Positions 41,969-49,565 of a stretch of 61,535 nucleotides of DNA are shown piece by piece. Numbering within the stretch: position 1 is the first letter of the stretch; every line of letters starts with the position of its first letter. The notes beneath the pieces were generated by a model, which did no database searches, had not been told where the DNA came from, and saw only the letters and a program-made list of their open reading frames with translations. Location: NCBI GenBank assembly GCA_900542575.1, contig UQOE01000011.1, forward strand, positions 1-61,535, given 5' to 3'. Made by a program: the position numbers and the translations under genes. The DNA comes from an uncultured Oscillospiraceae bacterium. GTDB lineage: Bacteria; Bacillota; Clostridia; Oscillospirales; Acutalibacteraceae.

Positions 41969-42301
41969 ATGGATGTACGTAAAACCGAGCGGATCAACTT
42001 CCGAATCACGCCGGAGACGAAAGAAAAACTGCGGCGGGACAGCCAGGCGTCCGGGTTCTCCCAGAGCGCCTATCTCTGCCGGCTCATTGAGAGCCAGGGC
42101 GGCGGCCGGAGCGCCGGGAATGGCGAACTTCTGGCGGAGCTTAAGAAGGTGCAGACGCAGCTGGAAACTATCTCTGGAACCCTCCGGGAACTGGCGGACA
42201 GCGGCTCTTTGGAGGAACTCCAGGAAACCATCCAACAGCTGGATGACCTCCGCGCCGCACTATATCATAAATATTTCACAGATTGGGGGTACCGCGAATG
42301 A
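41969..42301 (+). CDS. MobC-like ribbon-helix-helix protein, copy 1
   Basis: A 110-residue protein. Residues 1-45 form a ribbon-helix-helix: RKTERINFRITPETKEKLRR, then GFSQSAYLCRLIE. The rest is a coiled coil ending YHKYFTDWGYRE. It resembles relaxosome accessory protein MobC. Its stop overlaps the start of a relaxase-like gene (ATGA). It shares the terminal YHKYFTDWGY with the copy at 43.9 kb. DNA binding near a nick-like site is plausible, but the partner lacks catalytic residues. Confidence 0.8.
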   Translation: MDVRKTERINFRITPETKEKLRRDSQASGFSQSAYLCRLIESQGGGRSAGNGELLAELKKVQTQLETISGTLRELADSGSLEELQETIQQLDDLRAALYHKYFTDWGYRE

Positions 42302-42777
42302 CCCGCTTATTCGTCCGGCCCATCAGCTCTTCCCATGAAGAAGTGCCTCCCGTCTCCGAGCAGATCTATGACTGGTCCCGGAAAGCTCTGTCCGCCTCCG
42401 TGGACGATGCGTTAGATTTCGTATCGGACGCACCGTATGTGACCGGCATCAACTGCGTCATCGGCCGCTTACAGGAGGCGTTTCGCGACGTCGCCGTATT
42501 TTATCAGAAACAGTCCGGCGTTTCCGGCTGGCTGGTCTCCATCCGCTTTGAAGGGGAAGACCTGCCGCTCGCCGAGGCACACGATATCGGGCTGCAATTT
42601 GCAAGAAACATGTGGGGGGACCGCTTCCAGTGCGTCATCTCCACCTGCCGGCACGACGGCATGACTTTTGACCATATTCTCATCCACTCGGTCAGCTTTT
42701 TAGATGGCCGCAAGGTGGACGACGACGAGAAAAACTGGTTTTTCCTGCGGCATCAGCTGCGGGCAGTTATGAAATAA
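42298..42777 (+). CDS. Relaxase-like protein lacking catalytic residues, paralogue 2 (short)
   Basis: A 159-residue paralogue of the relaxase-like proteins, ending after the SVSFLDGRKVDDDEKNWFFL block; the C-terminal domain present in the other two is absent. Landmarks: VDDALDFVSD (35-44; Phe41 at the catalytic Tyr position), TGINCVIG (49-56), WGDRFQCVIS (106-115). The His-rich metal motif is replaced by TCRHDGMTFDHILIHSVSF, which retains scattered His only. It overlaps the MobC-like gene by 4 bases, so the two are cotranslated. A strong hairpin follows. Confidence 0.75.
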   Translation: MTRLFVRPISSSHEEVPPVSEQIYDWSRKALSASVDDALDFVSDAPYVTGINCVIGRLQEAFRDVAVFYQKQSGVSGWLVSIRFEGEDLPLAEAHDIGLQFARNMWGDRFQCVISTCRHDGMTFDHILIHSVSFLDGRKVDDDEKNWFFLRHQLRAVMK

Positions 42778-42790
42778 ACACCAACTCCTC

Positions 42791-42829
42791 AGGGGCGCTC
42801 TGCAGAAAGGGTTCTGCGGGGCGCCCCTG
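42791..42829 (+). terminator. Terminator after cassette 1
   Basis: AGGGGCGC pairs with GCGCCCCT with an inner GCAGAA/TTCTGC helix. The following T run is weak (TGGTGGTTTT). Confidence 0.65.
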
Positions 42830-42898
42830 GTGGTTTTGGGGGAGTGTTAAGGCTCGGGCTGCGCGCCTGGCGGCAGTGGTCGGAGGGCTTAGTTCAAT

Positions 42899-43052
42899 GT
42901 TTTGATACAAAACGAGATAAAAATACTCATTGCGGTGAATTATGCGGGTGTCGCGTGATCTGTTTTTTTGACCCAACCGGCTGGGTTTTAAGATTGGGTC
43001 AACACATTAAACGACAATTATTTAAGTAATGTAAATCATCCGCTTGACCCAA
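42899..43052. repeat. Intergenic inverted repeats (TTGACCCAA and GTTTTGATACAAAAC)
   Basis: TTGACCCAA (42968) pairs with TTGGGTCAA (42994), and a further TTGACCCAA lies at 43044. GTTTTGATACAAAAC (42899-42913) is the reverse complement of a segment in each unit of the 224-bp repeat at 45.8-46.4 kb. The 42778-43246 gap contains no gene that I can support. Confidence 0.6.
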
Positions 43053-43246
43053 CCCCAAATTATCAAGGATTACCTTCCGCACCAGTCCTCCCGCAGCGGT
43101 CCTTATTTTTTAACTGTTAAAAGCAAAATGAAACACCTGAACGACATAAAATTACACTTTTAAGACACGCAGATAGCCCGTCAGTAGCACGCATCCTTTC
43201 CTTATAATGTTCATGCGGGGAAAGAATACGGAAAGAAGGGATCCCA

Positions 43247-43735
43247 TTGGATGCAAAAACCTATCTGAGCCAGGTGCGAAACGACAAGCAGAGAATGGAA
43301 CAGCTCAATGGGGAACTGAAGTATCTGAATGATGAACTGGTTTCCCTGCATGCGTCGGTTCAGAAAGAATCGATGCGTAAGGGCTCGCCGAAAAAATCCG
43401 GGTTTGCCGATCAGGTGGATCGCCTGTACGATCTGCAGTCTTACATGACGCAGGTAAATGCGGCGCTGACGGAGCAGCGGGAGACGATCGCGCTGCGTAT
43501 TATGGGGATGGAAAACCCAAAATACCGGGAGGTGCTGTACGACTACTATATCCTTGGGCTGAATCTGACCGAGGTCAGTGAGCGGATGGATCTGGGCTAT
43601 GATCGCGTCAAACATCTGCATCTGGAGGCGCTTCGGGCCTTTGAGCGGACGTACCCCGAAATTCGGGATCTGCCGGAGAAGGACTGGCGCAAAATCTGGG
43701 ATGAAGGGCAAAGTACCCTGAATAACCCCAAATAG
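43247..43735 (+). CDS. Sigma-70 region 4-like protein (phage-type regulator)
   Basis: A 162-residue protein. The N-terminal half is helical and charged. The C-terminal half carries a sigma region 4-like helix-turn-helix: YREVLYDYYILGLNLTEVSE, RMDLGYDRVKHLHLEALRAF. This resembles DUF1492 or ArpU-like late regulators of Firmicutes phages. Start TTG with AAGGG 6 bases upstream. A TATAAT at 43203-43208 may be its -10. It lies between the two MobC/relaxase-like cassettes, consistent with an integrated-element remnant. Confidence 0.78.
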   Translation: MDAKTYLSQVRNDKQRMEQLNGELKYLNDELVSLHASVQKESMRKGSPKKSGFADQVDRLYDLQSYMTQVNAALTEQRETIALRIMGMENPKYREVLYDYYILGLNLTEVSERMDLGYDRVKHLHLEALRAFERTYPEIRDLPEKDWRKIWDEGQSTLNNPK

Positions 43736-43783
43736 CACGAGGAAAGCACATAGATGTCATCGCCTTTACACGGGACTTTTTAC

Positions 43784-43859
43784 TATAATGGTAATGTGAT
43801 TTACAAAAGTAAAAATGTTGTTTGGACGAGCTGTCGATTTTCGGCAGCTCGTCCTTTTT
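43784..43859 (+). promoter_or_regulatory. Promoter -10 plus terminator-like leader before MobC copy 2
   Basis: TATAAT at 43784-43789 is followed 34 bases later by a perfect 10-bp stem (GGACGAGCTG/CAGCTCGTCC) and five T. The expected transcript of about 60 nt would stop 17 bases before the MobC start. That suggests attenuation, or a short RNA of its own. Confidence 0.6.
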
Positions 43860-43876
43860 GTTCCGGGAGGGAAACT

Positions 43877-44218
43877 ATGGCAAGGAAAACCGAGCGTCTT
43901 GACATACGCCTGACGCCGTCAGCCAAGGAGAAGCTGGTCAACGACAGCACCGTGGCGGGCATGTCACAGGGGGAGTATGTCTGCGCATTGATCGAGCAGA
44001 AGGGCGTCTCATCGAAGGACGACCGCAACGCCCTGATCTATGATCTCCAGCAGACCCAGAGAGCTCTGAGTGAGACCGAGGACCGGCTGATGGGCATCGC
44101 CGCGAAGATGGACGACGACAGCGAGTTCGATACCGAGAGCCTGAAGCGGGAGATCACCCGGCTGGAGCAGCTCCGGGCGGATCTCTACCACAAATATTTC
44201 ACGGACTGGGGGTACTGA
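43877..44218 (+). CDS. MobC-like ribbon-helix-helix protein, copy 2
   Basis: A 113-residue paralogue of the copy at 42.0 kb: RKTERLDIRLTPSAKEKLVN, MSQGEYVCALIEQKG, then a helical coiled coil with LEQLRADLYHKYFTDWGY at the end. GGGAGG lies 6 bases before the ATG. An earlier in-frame start at 43754 lies upstream of a terminator hairpin and is not believable. The relaxase-like gene follows after three bases. The shared C-terminal motif of both MobC copies probably contacts the relaxase-like partners. Confidence 0.82.
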   Translation: MARKTERLDIRLTPSAKEKLVNDSTVAGMSQGEYVCALIEQKGVSSKDDRNALIYDLQQTQRALSETEDRLMGIAAKMDDDSEFDTESLKREITRLEQLRADLYHKYFTDWGY

Positions 44219-44221
44219 ACG

Positions 44222-45055
44222 ATGCAGCTCACCATTCGCCCGATCCAGGACGGACCCGGTGCGTGCCGCACCCGCAAACAGCTTCTCCGCAGGGTTTATC
44301 AGGATCTCACCGCACCGCTTGTGCTCCCGATCGATCTGGCGATTGATTTCGTCAGCCACTCCATCCCGGAACACGAAGTTGCCGCCATGCGAAGTGTAAA
44401 TTGCGTCCCGAATCATTTCCGCGAAGAATTTGCGGACGTCAGCCGCTTTTTCGAGAAAACCGACGGCATCTCGGCGTGGCTGATCACCATCAGCTTTGAG
44501 CCAGGTGCCTCCGTCGAAACCGCCCACTCGATCGGGATAGCTTTGACGCAGAAGGTTTGGGGTCGGCGCTACCAGTGCATCGCGGCGGCGTGCCGGTACG
44601 AGGGTAAGGTCTACGAGCAGATTCTGGTCAATGCGGTGAGCTTCCTGGACGGCCGCAAGCTGAATGACAATGAGAAGAACTGGTACTATCTGCGGCACCA
44701 GCTGAGCGATGTCGTTCGCGATATGCATCAGTCGCGCCGGGTGGGCAACGTGCACCGGCGCAGGGGCGGGGACCCACTCTACGGCCTGACCGGAGAGGCG
44801 CGAAAAGAGAAGAAATACGAATTGCTGCGCCAGGCGATTGATCATGCTCTGGAGACCTGCCGCACCGTAGAGGAACTCGAAACCTTTCTGCGTGACGAAG
44901 GCTATTACGCCCGTATTGAGGAGCGGCTCCTCTACTGGACCATCGTGCCCAAGGGCATGCGGCGTTCCATCCGCACGGAGCGGCTGGGCGAAAATTACAC
45001 AAAGCTGGCGATCCAGAAGCGTCTCTGGGAGAATCGTGCGAAGTGGATGTCGTGA
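44222..45055 (+). CDS. Relaxase-like protein lacking catalytic residues, paralogue 3 (full length)
   Basis: A 277-residue member, the longest of the three. Landmarks: LAIDFVSHS (39-47; Phe43 replaces the catalytic Tyr), SVNCVPNHF (58-66), KTDGISAWLITISFEPG, WGRRYQCIA, then ACRYEGKVYEQILVNAVSF (123-141) where active relaxases have HxDxxHxHxH. The C-terminal domain ends WTIVPKGMRRSI and RLGENYTKLAIQKRL. It is coupled to MobC copy 2. It may bind DNA or regulate other relaxases without nicking. That function is inference. Confidence 0.78.
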   Translation: MQLTIRPIQDGPGACRTRKQLLRRVYQDLTAPLVLPIDLAIDFVSHSIPEHEVAAMRSVNCVPNHFREEFADVSRFFEKTDGISAWLITISFEPGASVETAHSIGIALTQKVWGRRYQCIAAACRYEGKVYEQILVNAVSFLDGRKLNDNEKNWYYLRHQLSDVVRDMHQSRRVGNVHRRRGGDPLYGLTGEARKEKKYELLRQAIDHALETCRTVEELETFLRDEGYYARIEERLLYWTIVPKGMRRSIRTERLGENYTKLAIQKRLWENRAKWMS

Positions 45056-45090
45056 AGATGGAAGAAAACCGTTTGGCGGGATGAGGCCCG

Positions 45091-45500
45091 CTCTTATGCG
45101 TGACAGCCGGGAGAAATATTACAGATAAGTTCAACCTGTAAGATATCTGTTTGACAAAAATGGGAAATCAGGCAGTTCTGTCAAAAAACCAGCTTCCGGG
45201 GCCCGTTTTCCTTTGACAAGAACTGGAATTCTGGGAATTTTGTCACGGAAGCGTCGAATTTTTGACCTAAATCAGAAATTTGGGAATTTTGTCAACGCGC
45301 TGCCGGGAGAAATATTGCAGATAAGTTCGATCTGTAAGGTATCTGTTTGACAAAAATGGGAAATCAGACAGCTTTGTCAAAAAAACAGCTTCTGGGGCCC
45401 GTTTTCCTTTGACAAAAATTGCAGATTGGGATCTTTTGTCAAAAAATACTCTTATGCGTGACAAAAGACGGAATTTCAGGAATTTTGTCACGAAAACGTC
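45091..45500. repeat. 196-bp direct repeat carrying TTTGACA/TTGTCA hairpins
   Basis: GCCGGGAGAAATATT at 45106 recurs at 45302 (period 196) and is followed by the same CTGTTTGACAAAAATGGG and GGGGCCCGTTTTCCTTTGACA stretches. Six TTTGACA...TTTGTCA inverted repeats can be counted. CTCTTATGCGTGACA also occurs twice (45091, 45450). No coding frame is continuous. Confidence 0.8.
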
Positions 45501-45571
45501 GCATTTCTGAATCGGGTCGAAAATCACAGATTGGTGCGGTGTGCCTGTAGTGCGCTGCCCCCAGCGGCCCA

Positions 45572-45733
45572 ATTAGGGAGAAAATGAAATAATGAATTTT
45601 CCCGGCTCAAATCGTCGGGAAAATTTTCTATACGGCAGGCTTCCCGACGATTTTGTCGGGAAGTTTTGCTATATAGATGTTTTCCCGAAAAATTCAGCAG
45701 GGAGTTTTGAATATATGGATTTTTCCCGAATGG
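45572..45733. repeat. TCGGGA hairpin repeat, copy 2
   Basis: It starts TTAGGGAGAAAATGAAATAA. TTTTCCCGGCTC/CGTCGGGAAAA and CTTCCCGAC/GTCGGGAAG hairpins follow, then GATGTTTTCCCGAAAAATTC and a terminal TTTTTCCCGAA. It is almost identical to the copy at 48.4 kb and diverged from the one at 27.3 kb. Confidence 0.85.
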
Positions 45734-45761
45734 GGAACATTCTTCTTGGGGGTGGGGAGGT

Positions 45762-46433
45762 GGACCGAATCTGCTGGTGGGTGGAATCGGTCCAAAAATA
45801 TACTACAGCGGATTAACAGTTGTAGTATATCTTTTGCAAAAGACTTAGACTTGAGAAAATTTGACTCGTTTTGTATCAAAACACTGGACGGAATTCTGTG
45901 GTGGGGAAGTTCCGTCCAAAATAGTCGGCTCTGGTGGACGGAATCTCCTGTATGGGGAATTCGGTCCACCAGGGCTCGAAAATCTGGACCGAATCTGCTG
46001 GTGGGTGGATTCGGTCCAAAAATATACTACAATAGATTGACGATTGTAGTATATCTTTTGCAAAAGACTTAGACTTGAGAAATTTCAACTCGTTTTGTAT
46101 CAAAACACTGGACGGAATCCCGTGGTGGGGAAGTTCCGTCCAAAATATCCGGCCTTGGTGGACGGAATCTGCTATATGGGGAATTCAGTCCACCAGGGCT
46201 CGAAAATCTGGACCGAATCTGTTGGTGGGTGGATTCGGTCCGAAAATATGCTACAGTGAATTCGAAGTTGTAGTATATCTTCTGCAAAAGACTTAGACTT
46301 GAGAAATTTTAACTCGTTTTGTATCAAAACACTGGACGAAATCCTGTAGTGGGGAAGTTCCGTCCAAAATATCCGGCCTTGGTGGACGGAATCTCCTGTA
46401 TGGGGAATTCGGTCCACCTCCTTGGACCCACTC
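45762..46433. repeat. Three tandem copies of a 224-bp repeat
   Basis: GGACCGAATCTG recurs at 45762, 45986 and 46210. Each unit holds a TATACTACA/TGTAGTATA hairpin, the GTTTTGTATCAAAAC palindrome, and a GGTGGACGGAAT/ATTCGGTCCACC hairpin. The 224-base period is not a multiple of three, and minus-strand frames stop in each unit, so it is non-coding. The flanks match the single-copy locus at 48.4-48.7 kb. Confidence 0.9.
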
Positions 46434-46788
46434 CTTTGAAATCAGTACCCAGGTCGACGAAAATCCCTGCCAGCCTGCTGCAAAGGCGGGACAGCACGTA
46501 TACAAATTCATTTCTTATCATAAAGTTAATTTTGATAATTTGATAATTAAATTAGCAAAATAAGTTTTGTGATAATTTTGTTTCGTTTCGCGCCTGCATA
46601 AAATAGGAAATACATTTCAAAGACAGACAAAAGTAAAAACATTTGTCCGCCTTTGGCATATCGGAAGGGAGCTGGCAGACCTCAAAGATCTGGCTGTCTG
46701 CGGAGCAATCAACAATTCCGCATGATCTGCCTGTTCCCGGGAAGATATGCATATTCCCCTATTTTGCAAAGAACCTGGAGTGAATCGA
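46434..46788. other. Gene-free AT-rich stretch before the first secreted cassette
   Basis: After the repeat flank (GGACCCACTCC and following) the sequence becomes AT-rich around 46500-46570. CTGGCAGACC/GGCTGTCTGC near 46672-46700 can pair. I see no convincing open frame or consensus promoter. Confidence 0.5.
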
Positions 46789-47316
46789 ATGATGAAAAAA
46801 TGGCTGACCGCCGTCGTGGCGGCGGTGCTGCTGTGCTCCGTACTGGCGCCGGCGGCATCGGCGGCAGAGGAGCGGGCTGATTTTCCGACGGCAGTGGAAA
46901 ATCAGGCCTATGCGGTTTTGGAAAACTGGAAGAAAGATCGGGAGAATCAGGGCGTGATTGAGAGAGACGTCCTCTTCCCAGCGAATCTTCCGGCACATGT
47001 ATCCACAAAGTATTTGGAGTCTGCCGCCGAGACGTTTGAAAAATATCTCGCCGACGAAATCCATATGGGCAATGACTACGCGGATGCCATCAGCAGTCTG
47101 CACCTGAGAGGCGTCGGGCAGGACGACCGGATGCAGATCTATGAGGCGGCGACGGCACTGTATCGCGGGAGCAATTTGGCGCTCTTTGCGATGATCGGCG
47201 TCATCGGCGCCGCAGCGGTTATTGTCATGATTCCGGTGTCGGTGGTTCTTCTGCCGTCGATGGCGGCGCAGCTGTCTCTGGATAATCTGGTAGAACTGGA
47301 GATGGATGCGAGATGA
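46789..47316 (+). CDS. Secreted or membrane protein of a duplicated pair, copy 1
   Basis: A 175-residue protein of unknown function. A signal peptide (KKWLTAVVAAVLLCSVLAPA, cleavage near ASAAEE) is followed by a helical, acidic ectodomain with AVENQAYAVLENWKKDRENQ. Near the C-terminus lies a hydrophobic helix, ALFAMIGVIGAAAVIVMIPV. GGAG precedes tandem ATGs. It overlaps the SGNH hydrolase gene by 4 bases (ATGA). The paralogue at 49.0 kb has the same order and overlap. It may anchor or escort the hydrolase. Confidence 0.78.
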   Translation: MMKKWLTAVVAAVLLCSVLAPAASAAEERADFPTAVENQAYAVLENWKKDRENQGVIERDVLFPANLPAHVSTKYLESAAETFEKYLADEIHMGNDYADAISSLHLRGVGQDDRMQIYEAATALYRGSNLALFAMIGVIGAAAVIVMIPVSVVLLPSMAAQLSLDNLVELEMDAR

Positions 47317-48347
47317 AAAAACTGTTAGCCGTCTTAATGTCGCTCACTCTGGTGCTGTCCTGCTGCAGTATTGCAGCAAGCGCGGCGGAGCGCTCGAAGT
47401 ACCCGGTTTACACCGCGCTGGGCGACAGCGCCAGTTCGGGATTCGGCCTGCCGGATTATGCACAGTACCAATCGCTGGTTGTCTATGGCAAGCGAATTAA
47501 GGGATCCTATGCGGATCTGCTGGCTGAATCGCTCGGATGCAGCAAGGTGTATCCTTACGGCGTGTCCGGCATTCGCTCGTCGGAGCTGCGGTATCTGCTG
47601 GATAACACGTATCATGGAGATTATATTATGGATCGGGATATGCCGACCATGTCAAACGGCATGATTACCCGGGACATCCTGAAGCCTAAGCGCAGCGAAT
47701 ATCAGGAGGCGGTCCGGGAAGCGGATCTGATTACGCTGGATATCGGATTCGATGACATCTGGGTCCCGACGATTGCGTGCATCTACGACATTGCCGCGGA
47801 CGGCCGGTTCGATAACGCCGATGCGGGCAAGACCATCTCAGAGAAGGTGGCAGAGTACGGCTCCGCCGAGGTGGTGCTGGATAACGCCTTCTCCTACCTG
47901 CGCGCCTGGCTGAGCAACCCGGTCAAGTGGGCCTACTACTGGGATTCCTGGGCCCTGACCGTCACCAAGTGGGTCGCCGATTTCTCCATCAACTACAACT
48001 CGATTGTCCGCGCGATCTACCGCCTGAACCCCGACGTAACGGTGATTGCCCTTGGCTGCTACAATCCGTGCAGTGGCTGGGATATTTTACCGGACGACCG
48101 CGCGATTGAGCACCTGGTCCAGCCCTACTACGACTATGTCAATGCCCAGAAAACGGCCGCTGAGGCGGAGTATCGCACGTATCATTATGTGGAGCTGCGA
48201 AATGTCGATCTGATTAATAAAAAGACCACGCTTCCGCTCTACGAAAACCTGACCCTGGACGGCAGCGGCTTCAACCCGCACCCGACCGAGAAGGGCCACC
48301 AGCAGATCTGCGATGCGATTCTGAGTGAACTCAATACCATTTCGTAA
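47313..48347 (+). CDS. Secreted SGNH/GDSL hydrolase, copy 1
   Basis: A 344-residue extracellular esterase-like protein. A signal peptide (cleavage near AASAAE) is followed by YTALGDSASSGFGLP with the GDS serine near residue 39. Block II Gly lies in YGVSGIRSSELRYLL. Block III, normally GxND, reads IGFDD. The C-terminal block V is NPHPTEKGHQQ, where the usual D-x-x-H is not exact. Substrate could be acylated cell-wall polymer or polysaccharide, which is inference. It is the second gene of a duplicated pair. Confidence 0.83.
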   Translation: MKKLLAVLMSLTLVLSCCSIAASAAERSKYPVYTALGDSASSGFGLPDYAQYQSLVVYGKRIKGSYADLLAESLGCSKVYPYGVSGIRSSELRYLLDNTYHGDYIMDRDMPTMSNGMITRDILKPKRSEYQEAVREADLITLDIGFDDIWVPTIACIYDIAADGRFDNADAGKTISEKVAEYGSAEVVLDNAFSYLRAWLSNPVKWAYYWDSWALTVTKWVADFSINYNSIVRAIYRLNPDVTVIALGCYNPCSGWDILPDDRAIEHLVQPYYDYVNAQKTAAEAEYRTYHYVELRNVDLINKKTTLPLYENLTLDGSGFNPHPTEKGHQQICDAILSELNTIS

Positions 48348-48411
48348 TCTGATCTTCCGCTGGACAAAGGGGCACTGATGTGGTGCGTTGTTCCCTGGGG
48401 GGCGGGGGCCC

Positions 48412-48576
48412 TTTTAGGGAAAAAATGAAATAAAAAATTTTCCCGGCTCAAATCGTCGGGAAAATTTTTTATACGGCAGGCTTCCCGACGATTTTGTCGG
48501 GAAGTTTTGCTATATAGATGGTTTCCCGAAAAATTTAGCAGGGAGTTCTGTATATATGGATTTTTCCCGAATGGCG
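48412..48576. repeat. TCGGGA hairpin repeat, copy 3
   Basis: It is nearly identical to the copy at 45.6 kb through TTTTCCCGGCTCAAATCGTC and CTTCCCGACGATTTTGTCGG, and ends GATTTTTCCCGAATGG. It follows the first SGNH gene. Confidence 0.87.
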
Positions 48577-48600
48577 GGAGCATGCTGTTTTGTTTCTGGG

Positions 48601-48690
48601 GGTGGGGAGGTGGACGGAATCTCCTGTATGGGAAGTTCCGTCCACCTCCATGGACCCACTCCTCTGAAATCATTACATGGGTCAACAAAA
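48601..48690. repeat. Single-copy version of the expanded repeat flank
   Basis: GGTGGGGAGGTGGACGGAAT leads into a GGTGGACGGAA/TTCCGTCCACC hairpin, then GGACCCACTCCTCTGAAATC. The same flanks bracket the three 224-bp units at 45.7-46.5 kb. The rest of the gap to 49040 holds another GGACCCAAC/GGGTC motif and TTTGACA boxes but no gene. Confidence 0.75.
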
Positions 48691-49040
48691 ATCACCGAAA
48701 ACCTGCGAAACACTTCGGCTTTTTGGACCCAACCTGCCGCATTCAAAAAAGGGTCAGCCAAATAGAACAGAGAGCCTGCCCGCCCACCACGGCAGCCAGA
48801 CAGTGACACGGGCCAAATTTGCAATTTTGCACAAATTTTAATCCATACAAGCAACAGCTTTTGACAGCCCATTTCCTGCAAATGTGCGTTTTTATTCGAC
48901 AACTGTACAAGATTCCTGTTTTGACACTTTTCAAAGCTACAAAAAGTGCTAATATGTTGCCTGTTGTACAATTTAGTTTATTTGTACGAAAACAAATCCA
49001 CTATCCATCTATAGCTATCCAGAATGGAGTGTGACATTAC

Positions 49041-49565
49041 ATGAAAAGATGGATCCCTGCCGTGCTCGCGGCGGTTCTGCTCTTCTGTATGGCGGCGCCG
49101 GCCGCGTCGGCTGCGGAGAAGAAACCGTCCTTTTCGACTGCGGTGGAACAGCAGGCGTATCAGGCACTGGAAAACTGGGAGACCGACCGAGCAAATCAGG
49201 ATAAGATTGAGCGGGTAGATCTGTTCCCGGAAAATCTGCCGACGCATGTGGCGGCGGCGGCGCTGGCCTCCGGGGGCGAAACGTTTGCGAAGTATCTGGC
49301 CGACGGACTTCAGACCGGAAACGAGTATACGAAAGCCATTACCGGGCTGCACCTGGTCGGGGTGGACGAATCCGACAGCATGCGGATTTATGAGGCGGCG
49401 ATGCTGCTGTATCACGGCAGCAATCTGGCTCTGTTTGCGATGATCGGCGTCATCGGCGCTGCGGCTGTCATCGTCATGATTCCGGTCTCTGCAGTGCTTA
49501 TGCCGATGCTCACCACGGAGCTTGCGCTCGATCAGCTAGTTGAACTGGAAAGGGATGCAGAATGA
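49041..49565 (+). CDS. Secreted or membrane protein of a duplicated pair, copy 2
   Basis: A 174-residue paralogue of the gene at 46.8 kb: signal peptide KRWIPAVLAAVLLFCMAAPA, ectodomain AVEQQAYQALENWETDRANQ, and the same C-terminal helix ALFAMIGVIGAAAVIVMIPV. The latter is the most conserved part, which suggests function in the membrane. GGAGTG lies about 9-11 bases before the ATG. It overlaps the following SGNH gene by 4 bases. Confidence 0.78.
   Translation: MKRWIPAVLAAVLLFCMAAPAASAAEKKPSFSTAVEQQAYQALENWETDRANQDKIERVDLFPENLPTHVAAAALASGGETFAKYLADGLQTGNEYTKAITGLHLVGVDESDSMRIYEAAMLLYHGSNLALFAMIGVIGAAAVIVMIPVSAVLMPMLTTELALDQLVELERDAE

Noticed and set aside
45762..46433. Possible CRISPR array from regularly spaced repeats
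   Set aside because: The repeated unit is 224 bp long with nearly identical sequence throughout and no alternation of short repeat and unique spacer. No cas genes are present.
45845..46511. Three 72-codon minus-strand frames in the 224-bp repeats
   Set aside because: They recur only because the DNA repeats; the period is not a multiple of three and there are no ribosome sites.
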